Assembly: GCA_900550935.1 (NCBI GenBank)
Contig: URUD01000025.1
Span: 1 to 40,840 of the forward strand
Reading direction: 5' to 3'
DNA length: 40,840 bases
From: an uncultured Roseburia sp.
GTDB lineage: Bacteria > Bacillota > Clostridia > Lachnospirales > Lachnospiraceae
Every line of letters begins with the position of its first letter. Position 1 is the stretch's first letter. The notes under the pieces are model-generated. The model was not told the origin of the DNA. It saw only the letters and a list, made by a program, of their open reading frames with translations, and made no database searches. Positions 35,716-40,840 of the stretch are shown here, piece by piece. The position numbers and the translations under genes were made by a program.

Positions 35716-36153
35716 ATGGAACAAGCTAATCTATTTGAAAACTATAAGTACTGCGAAGTCTGTGGCAGACCCATGGCATTGAGCTACGAAAAATCCGTGT
35801 GCCCCCAATGTGAAGAAGAAGATCTTTTCCGAAGAGTCCGGGATTACATCCGCGCAAATGATGTCACCGAATACGATGTTGCATATGACTTCCATATCCC
35901 GATACGTAAAGTCAAAAAGTGGATTCAGGAAGGTCGTATCGAGTACAAAGAAGGAACACCGGTCAAAGGTATCATGGATGTCCACTGCAAGATCTGTGGC
36001 AAACCGGTTACTTTTGGCACGATCTGTCCGGAGTGTATGAAGCAATCTGCCATGCCTTCTCATAATACCAGACCGGATGTACCTGCTGAGCAGGAGTACA
36101 ATCAGCCGGGTCGTATTTCTTTTCTTACAACCCCATCTCCAAAAAAATCTTAA
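35716..36153 (+). CDS. YvyF-like double zinc-ribbon protein with HTH segment
   Basis: A 145-residue protein with two four-cysteine zinc ribbons (Cys13, 16, 29, 32 and Cys91, 94, 104, 107). They flank a helical segment resembling a MerR-type helix-turn-helix (VAYDFHIPIRKVKKWIQEGRI). This layout matches the TIGR03826/YvyF 'flagellar region' proteins, which in Bacillus sit with flgM genes and may regulate motility. No flagellar genes are nearby, so a motility role is uncertain. The ATG at 35716 has GGAGG eight bases upstream; a longer upstream frame runs antisense to sbcD and is not credible. The C-terminal 30 residues look disordered. Confidence 0.75.
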   Translation: MEQANLFENYKYCEVCGRPMALSYEKSVCPQCEEEDLFRRVRDYIRANDVTEYDVAYDFHIPIRKVKKWIQEGRIEYKEGTPVKGIMDVHCKICGKPVTFGTICPECMKQSAMPSHNTRPDVPAEQEYNQPGRISFLTTPSPKKS

Positions 36154-36160
36154 CGCATGG

Positions 36161-36201
36161 AAAATGGTATCCGAAAGTCAGTGCTTCCGGATACCATTTT
36201 T
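36161..36201. terminator. Bidirectional terminator between the YvyF-like gene and the sufB-like gene
   Basis: A 13-bp perfect stem (36161-36173 with 36188-36200) with four A's at the left end and five T's at the right. The right end overlaps the TAA stop of the minus-strand sufB-like gene. It serves two convergent transcripts. Confidence 0.72.
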
Positions 36202-37117
36202 ACTTCAAAAATCCATTGATAATCTGTTCTTCTGCCTCTTTTTCGGTTAATCCAAGTGTCATTAATTTAATGAGCTGTTCTCCTGCAATCTTTCCGATTG
36301 CTGCTTCGTGGATCAGGTTTGCATCAATATTATTTGCCGTCAGCTGTGGGCTTGCCGTCACACAGGCATGATCCATAATGATCGCATCACATTCGCTGTG
36401 TCCGGCGCATGCTCCATTTCCGTTGATGATGGAGAAAAATTCCTGCCTGGAACTTCCCTTTGCCACCGATCTTGAGATCAGGTTGACACTGGAATCATCT
36501 CCGTTTAAATCCACTGCAAAATCAGTCTTTGCATACTGTTTTCCGTGTGTCATGATCTTTTCACGGATCTCTAAGGATGCGCCCTCTGCCAGATCACCTC
36601 TTGTGATCCTTACCGTAGAATCAATCCCCTTGATCTGGGTGGTTTCCATCTCCATATGCGCTCCTTCTTTTAAGTGAACAATGGTCTGCGGATTCATGAT
36701 ATTTTCTCCATTGCCATCGCCCTCTCCATAATGGCGTTCAATGTAGCGCACTTTCGCACCTTTTTCAATATAAAAAGTATGGATACCATCGTGCTTTGAT
36801 GTATCTACACCACAGTTGTGGATTCCACACCCGGCAACAATCGTTACGTCTGCACCTTCTCCAATATAAAAATCGTTGTATACCATATCCTGAAAGCCAC
36901 TCCTGCTCAGTAAAACCGGAATATGGACACTCTCGTTTACCGTGCCCGGTTTAATGATGATATCGATGCCATCCTTATCTGTCTTTGAAACGATATCGAT
37001 ATTGGCAGTTGTATTTCTGGCGAGTTTCTCTCCGTTGGATCGGATATTGTACGCACCCTCCGGTATCTCATGCAGTCCTGCTACCTGCTCTAATAAGTTT
37101 TTCTGTATTAAATCCAT
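36200..37117 (-). CDS. SufB/SufD-like iron-sulfur scaffold protein (minimal type)
   Basis: A 305-residue protein of the SufBD beta-helix family, shorter than full SufB (about 470) because it lacks most of the N-terminal domain. Core features are GAHMEMETTQIKGIDSTV, FAVDLNGDDSSVNLISRSVA, HSECDAIIMDHACVTASPQL, NLIHEAAIGKI and the C-terminal GLTEKEAEEQIINGFL. With the SufC-like ATPase it forms a two-gene set like the minimal SufCB (SMS) systems of anaerobes, thought to assemble or deliver Fe-S clusters. No SufS or SufU is next to it. I chose the ATG at 37117 (AAAGGA ten bases upstream); 18 additional upstream codons lie in the intergenic gap and end of sufC. Confidence 0.85.
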   Translation of the reverse strand: MDLIQKNLLEQVAGLHEIPEGAYNIRSNGEKLARNTTANIDIVSKTDKDGIDIIIKPGTVNESVHIPVLLSRSGFQDMVYNDFYIGEGADVTIVAGCGIHNCGVDTSKHDGIHTFYIEKGAKVRYIERHYGEGDGNGENIMNPQTIVHLKEGAHMEMETTQIKGIDSTVRITRGDLAEGASLEIREKIMTHGKQYAKTDFAVDLNGDDSSVNLISRSVAKGSSRQEFFSIINGNGACAGHSECDAIIMDHACVTASPQLTANNIDANLIHEAAIGKIAGEQLIKLMTLGLTEKEAEEQIINGFLK

Positions 37118-37143
37118 CGCGACAAATTCCTTTCTCTGCTCTC

Positions 37144-37857
37144 TTATGCCTTGTCCACAAGTGTCTGGCATGTCTCCGCTGTATGCAGCAATTCCGGTAA
37201 TACCTGCTCTCTGGTACCGATCGTCTTGATCCTGCCATCTGCAATAACAACGATCTTGTCTGCAATATCTAAGATACGTTCCTGATGGGAAATGATCAGG
37301 ATGGTTCCCTGGATCTCATCACGCATCTTTTCAAAAACACGGATCAGACTATTAAAACTCCATAAGTCGATCCCCGCTTCCGGCTCGTCGAAAATGGAGA
37401 GTTTGGTTCCCCTTGCCGTTATCATGGCGATTTCGATGCGCTTTAACTCGCCACCGGAAAGGCTCGCATTGATTTCTCTGTCAATGTATTCCCTTGCGCA
37501 AAGTCCTACCTCGGATAAAATATCGCAGATCTCCGATACGGACAGCTCTTTGCCCGCTGCGATCGTGATCAGATCTTTTACTGTAAGTCCTTTAAAATGG
37601 ACTGGCTGCTGAAATGCATAACTGATGCCATGTCTGGCACGGGATGTAATATCAAGATCCGTAATATCCTCTCCATCCAGTAAGATCTGTCCGCTGGTTG
37701 GCTTGATAATTCCTGCTATCATCTTGGCAAGCGTTGATTTTCCTCCGCCGTTTGGTCCTGTGATCGCAACAAAATGGTCATCTATGGTCAGACTGATGTC
37801 CTTTAATATCTCTTTGTTGTCCTCCACTTCGTAACAAATATTTCTTAACTCTAACAT
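37144..37857 (-). CDS. sufC: SufC-like ABC ATPase
   Basis: A 237-residue soluble ABC ATPase with Walker A GPNGGGKST (34-42), a Q-loop in SYAFQQPVHFKG, ABC signature LSGGELKR, Walker B LSIFDEPEAGID and the switch His in ISHQERI. The QPVHFKG and LSGGELKRIEIA segments are typical of SufC rather than of import ATPases. It precedes the SufB/D-like gene by 26 bp. Expected to energise the SufB-like scaffold. No membrane permease lies beside it, which argues against a transporter. Confidence 0.87.
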   Translation of the reverse strand: MLELRNICYEVEDNKEILKDISLTIDDHFVAITGPNGGGKSTLAKMIAGIIKPTSGQILLDGEDITDLDITSRARHGISYAFQQPVHFKGLTVKDLITIAAGKELSVSEICDILSEVGLCAREYIDREINASLSGGELKRIEIAMITARGTKLSIFDEPEAGIDLWSFNSLIRVFEKMRDEIQGTILIISHQERILDIADKIVVIADGRIKTIGTREQVLPELLHTAETCQTLVDKA

Positions 37858-37875
37858 GCCTCTCTCCTTCGTCGT

Positions 37876-38373
37876 TTATTTCGTAACGATACGTGCGTAT
37901 TTAACACTCATTGCATCTAACATGTCCTCATCCGGCTCAAATTCATAACGGATCATTCCCTTGTCACCCTTGCAGATCAACGCATAGATCTTTGCCTCCG
38001 GATTTCCGGATGTCAGATTTTTATAGGAAACAGAGGAGTCATTTTCATATTTGTAAATACTTCTGTCTCCCCTTGGTGCTACTGCAAGCACATCATCCAT
38101 CTGGATGCGCGCGATGCTCTTTCTTCTGCTCTTGGCGCGGATTCTTGCAAAATTCAGGTCTCCGTCATAGTAGGTGTATTCCCATTCCGTGTCCATACGG
38201 AATGACTGAAAATACCATAATACAGCAAAGCCGATCGCCGGTACAAAGAAAATGATCGGTGATAAAAAAGTTGCCCCGATAAACATCAGGCAGGCAAGAA
38301 TAAACCATACCGTATTTAAAATTTTTCTTCCCCCTGTGGTTTTCTTTGGAACAATCACTAAAATCTCTTTCAT
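37876..38373 (-). CDS. Small membrane protein, unknown (DUF6106-like)
   Basis: A 165-residue protein with two adjacent membrane segments (about residues 20-36 and 39-57). The cytoplasmic part is rich in charged and aromatic residues (EYTYYDGDLNFARIRAKSRR, then RIQMDDVLAVAPRGDRSIYK). It resembles a conserved Lachnospiraceae family I recall as DUF6106, with the same order of hydrophobic hairpin, EY.YxDxxL and KSRRK; this is from memory. It lies 18 bp upstream of sufC on the same strand, so it may be read together with sufCB. Function unknown. Confidence 0.72.
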   Translation of the reverse strand: MKEILVIVPKKTTGGRKILNTVWFILACLMFIGATFLSPIIFFVPAIGFAVLWYFQSFRMDTEWEYTYYDGDLNFARIRAKSRRKSIARIQMDDVLAVAPRGDRSIYKYENDSSVSYKNLTSGNPEAKIYALICKGDKGMIRYEFEPDEDMLDAMSVKYARIVTK

Positions 38374-38556
38374 TGCTTTATACTCTCTCTTTCCTCAAGA
38401 TTTTTGGTTGTATAAAAAGCCTTTTTTCATTTTATACTATTTTTAGAAAAAAAGCACGCCCAATCTCTGGATTTTTACTATTCTATCATGTAAAATATTG
38501 TCAGAAAAGAGTTTTTCGTAAATTTTCGTTCTATTTTATTTTTATTTCATAAATAT

Positions 38557-38572
38557 TGGCTGTCATCAGCCA
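38557..38572 (+). other. Small hairpin next to the GDE ribosome site
   Basis: TGGCTG and CAGCCA pair across a four-base loop, immediately before the AGAAAGGA ribosome site of the debranching enzyme gene. It could influence initiation or protect the 5' end. The rest of the 216-bp gap upstream is AT-rich, with a TAAAAT at 38491 lacking a good -35 box. Confidence 0.3.
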
Positions 38573-38589
38573 GAAAGGACTATTTTTAT

Positions 38590-40626
38590 ATGATCTCTTA
38601 TGAATATCACAAAGATTCCTACCCGACTTTTACGGACGGCATAAAACGGGAATGGGCAATTACCAATGGGATTGGCGGTTATGCCGGAAGTTCTCTGATC
38701 GGTGCCCACAACCGCACACACCAGGGCTACCTGATCGCCAGCCTGCATGCTCCTACCGAGCGTTATCTGATCTTTTCAAAAATAAATGAAACCTGCCACA
38801 CGGGGGATACCACATATTCCTTAGAAACTTCCCAGCATTTAAAAGATGGAAAAACCGTCTGTGCAAACGGACAGAACTATCTTACTTCTTTTTCCTATGA
38901 CGGCAGTGTGCATTACACCTATGAATTTGGGGACATTGTATTAAAAAAACATATGACATTAAAATTTTCTGAAAACGTCTGTGCCATTTCCTATGAGATT
39001 AAAAACAATGGTTCAAAGGCAGACTTTACGCTTGTTCCGCTTTTTAATTTCCGTGAACACAGTGCATCCTCCACAAAGGACTCCTTACAGTTTAAGACCA
39101 ACCTGTTTGGGCGTTCTCTCTGTCTGATCCCGGACTGCCGCCCAGAATACACGATCCTGTTCCAGAGCAGCGACGGCACTTTCGAGGCACATACGCCGCT
39201 CTACGACGAAAACATGCAGCTGCAGACGGAAGTCGATCTGGAAACGGACGGGCTTGACAGCCACTACTGTCCGGTTGAACTGTCCATCACCGTTCCTGCC
39301 AACAGTGAAAAACGGATTTCCCTGCTGTGCTCTTTAATCCCTTCGGCAAGTACGTTTTCCGATATTTCAGAGGATACCGCTTTTGCCATTTTAAACGAGC
39401 GGGAAAGCTACACCAGACATTTATATGAAACAGCCGGTTTTACTGATACGTTTGCCAACCAGCTTTTGCTTGCTTCCGACCAGTTCTTAGCCGATCGGCG
39501 TTCCACCGGCATGAAAACGGTCTTAGCAGGTCTGCCATGGTTTACGGACTGGGGCAGGGATACCATGATCGCCTATACCGGGCTCGTGCTCGCCACCAAC
39601 CGCAAAAAGGAGGCACAGGAGATCCTGCTTACGTTTGCGCGCTATGTGCACCATGGGATCGTCCCGAATATGTTTCCGGATGACAACACGCCACCACTCT
39701 ATAACACGGTGGATGCCTCTCTCTGGTATTTTTATGCAGTATGGCAATACCTTAAGTATTATTCCTCCGGGGAAGATTATTCATTTATTGAAAAAGAAAT
39801 CTATCCGCAGCTAAAAGAGATCATTGCAGCATACCAAAACGGCACGGATTTTAGTATCTATATGGAGGAGGACGGTCTGATCCATGCCGGAAGCGGGCTT
39901 GACCAGATCACCTGGATGGACGTGCGTGTCGGCGACTGGGTCGCAACCCCGCGCCACGGCAAACCGGTCGAGATCAATGCGCTCTGGTACAATGCGTTAA
40001 AGGTCATGGAAACGCTCTCCAAACGTTACGGAGATCACGCCCTTGCAAATGACTACCTCGCGCTCTCCAACTTGACGCGCCGTTCTTTCCGTGAAAAATT
40101 CTGGTGGAATGAAATGGGCTGTCTCTATGATGTTGTAGACGGGGAAACCACAGATGACCACCTTCGTCCAAACCAGATCTATGCAGTTTCTCTTCCTTTT
40201 ACCATGTTAGATAAGGAACAGGAAAAGCAGATCGTCTCTGTAGTAAAAGAAAAGCTCTATATCGGCTGCGGATTGCGTTCCCTCTCCGCGGATCATGTAG
40301 ATTACCACGGCATCTACTGTGGTTCTCTGCCAAAACGTGATGCGGCTTACCATCAGGGTACTGCCTGGGGCTTTCTGCTCGGCGGCTTTTTAAGTGCGTA
40401 TGCCAAAGTGCATGACCACTCCCCTGCCTGCATCCGCGAAATGCTTGCCATGTTAGAACCGGTCAAAGCACACCTGACAGACAATGGATGCATCGGATCA
40501 ATCTCCGAGATCTTTGATGGAGATGCACCGCACAATCCAAGAGGATGCTATGCACAGGCATGGAGCGTAGGCGAGGTGCTCCGGGCTTATACCCAGGATG
40601 TAATGCCATATAAAAATTTTGCATAA
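38590..40626 (+). CDS. Amylo-alpha-1,6-glucosidase / glycogen debranching enzyme (GH133)
   Basis: A 678-residue enzyme of the bacterial GDE type (GH133). An N-terminal beta-rich domain (EWAITNGIGGYAGSSLIGAH) is followed by an (alpha/alpha)6 catalytic domain with PWFTDWGRDTMIAYTG, HAGSGLDQITWMDVRVGDW, PVEINALWYNALKVM and the C-terminal QAWSVGEVLRAY. It hydrolyses alpha-1,6 branch stubs of glycogen or related glucans in the cytoplasm. The acidic residues in WGRDTM, LDQITWMD and EIN are the conserved ones of the fold. Length is usual. The ATG at 38590 follows AGAAAGGA. It is alone on its strand, followed by tRNA genes; other glycogen genes are not in the window. Confidence 0.9.
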   Translation: MISYEYHKDSYPTFTDGIKREWAITNGIGGYAGSSLIGAHNRTHQGYLIASLHAPTERYLIFSKINETCHTGDTTYSLETSQHLKDGKTVCANGQNYLTSFSYDGSVHYTYEFGDIVLKKHMTLKFSENVCAISYEIKNNGSKADFTLVPLFNFREHSASSTKDSLQFKTNLFGRSLCLIPDCRPEYTILFQSSDGTFEAHTPLYDENMQLQTEVDLETDGLDSHYCPVELSITVPANSEKRISLLCSLIPSASTFSDISEDTAFAILNERESYTRHLYETAGFTDTFANQLLLASDQFLADRRSTGMKTVLAGLPWFTDWGRDTMIAYTGLVLATNRKKEAQEILLTFARYVHHGIVPNMFPDDNTPPLYNTVDASLWYFYAVWQYLKYYSSGEDYSFIEKEIYPQLKEIIAAYQNGTDFSIYMEEDGLIHAGSGLDQITWMDVRVGDWVATPRHGKPVEINALWYNALKVMETLSKRYGDHALANDYLALSNLTRRSFREKFWWNEMGCLYDVVDGETTDDHLRPNQIYAVSLPFTMLDKEQEKQIVSVVKEKLYIGCGLRSLSADHVDYHGIYCGSLPKRDAAYHQGTAWGFLLGGFLSAYAKVHDHSPACIREMLAMLEPVKAHLTDNGCIGSISEIFDGDAPHNPRGCYAQAWSVGEVLRAYTQDVMPYKNFA

Positions 40627-40640
40627 TTATAATTTTTCCC

Positions 40641-40669
40641 TTGACACAGCAAACTTTATACTGTAAAAT
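40641..40669 (+). promoter_or_regulatory. Promoter of the tRNA genes
   Basis: TTGACA (40641-40646), a 17-base spacer and TAAAAT (40664-40669), 17 bases before the tRNA-Phe gene. A strong match, as expected for stable RNA. Confidence 0.72.
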
Positions 40670-40686
40670 AAATTTTGCTGTGAGAC

Positions 40687-40759
<73 letters not shown>

Positions 40760-40767
40760 TATTTTAC

Positions 40768-40840
40768 GGAGCATTAGCTCAGTCGGTAGAGCACTTGACT
40801 TTTAATCAAGTTGTCCGGGGTTCGAATCCCCGCACGCTCA
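40768..40840 (+). tRNA. tRNA-Lys (anticodon TTT), acceptor stem does not pair
   Basis: D stem GCTC/GAGC, anticodon stem CTTGA/TCAAG around loop CTTTTAA (anticodon TTT), and T stem CGGGG/CCCCG with loop TTCGAAT are all intact, and 73 bases end exactly at the window edge. The 5' acceptor strand GGAGCAT does not pair with the 3' strand CACGCTC; only a shifted GAGC/GCTC match of four pairs is possible. The gene may be chimeric or affected by an assembly or sequence error at the edge. Confidence 0.75.

Overview
The window looks like chromosomal DNA of an anaerobic, low-to-mid GC Firmicute of the family Lachnospiraceae, most like Roseburia/Agathobacter. This rests on gene content and protein style: HprK, WhiA, GlpP, DUF4250-type small proteins, a minimal SufCB pair and a GH53 galactanase lipoprotein. 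I saw no prophage, transposase, integrase or CRISPR array. Most of the window is core or housekeeping DNA.

Region 1 (1-9071, minus strand) is a long collinear gene string read right to left: ftsH, uvrC, hprK, an M18 aminopeptidase, murB, rapZ and whiA (cut by the left edge). It combines proteolysis, DNA repair, carbon-catabolite signalling, peptidoglycan precursor synthesis and regulators. Promoters are visible before ftsH and hprK. Region 2 (9353-14595) holds pyrG, ended by a bidirectional terminator, then a minus-strand group: a cell-wall amidase lipoprotein, an acyltransferase-3 membrane protein, a small four-cysteine protein and an orphan 127-residue protein. Next come a DUF4250 small protein (+) and a YgjP-like metallopeptidase (-).

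Region 3 (14700-18685, plus) is a glycerol-3-phosphate oxidation operon. A promoter is followed by a strong hairpin terminator in the leader, then a GlpA-like dehydrogenase with a BFD [2Fe-2S] domain, a second FAD oxidoreductase, a DUF1667 iron-sulfur protein, and glpP, the antiterminator expected to open that leader. glpF and glpK are not present here.

Region 4 (18680-28075) contains a GNAT acetyltransferase and a cardiolipin synthase, then a decayed MATE transporter. Beside it is the most unusual locus: a three-gene Wadjet/MksBEF-type SMC operon (jetA-jetB-jetC, 27120 to 21718, minus) with no jetD (TOPRIM nuclease subunit) on either side. A TauE/SafE exporter is divergent from it.

Region 5 (28044-35605, minus) has a GH53 endo-galactanase lipoprotein, a 619-bp intergenic stretch with several hairpins that may encode a structured RNA, murI, and the coupled sbcD-sbcC pair. 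Region 6 (35716-40840) has a YvyF-like zinc-ribbon protein, a minimal SufC-SufB/D pair, a small membrane protein, a GH133 debranching enzyme and two tRNA genes (Phe, Lys). Both tRNAs have imperfect acceptor stems, and the window ends on the last base of the second.
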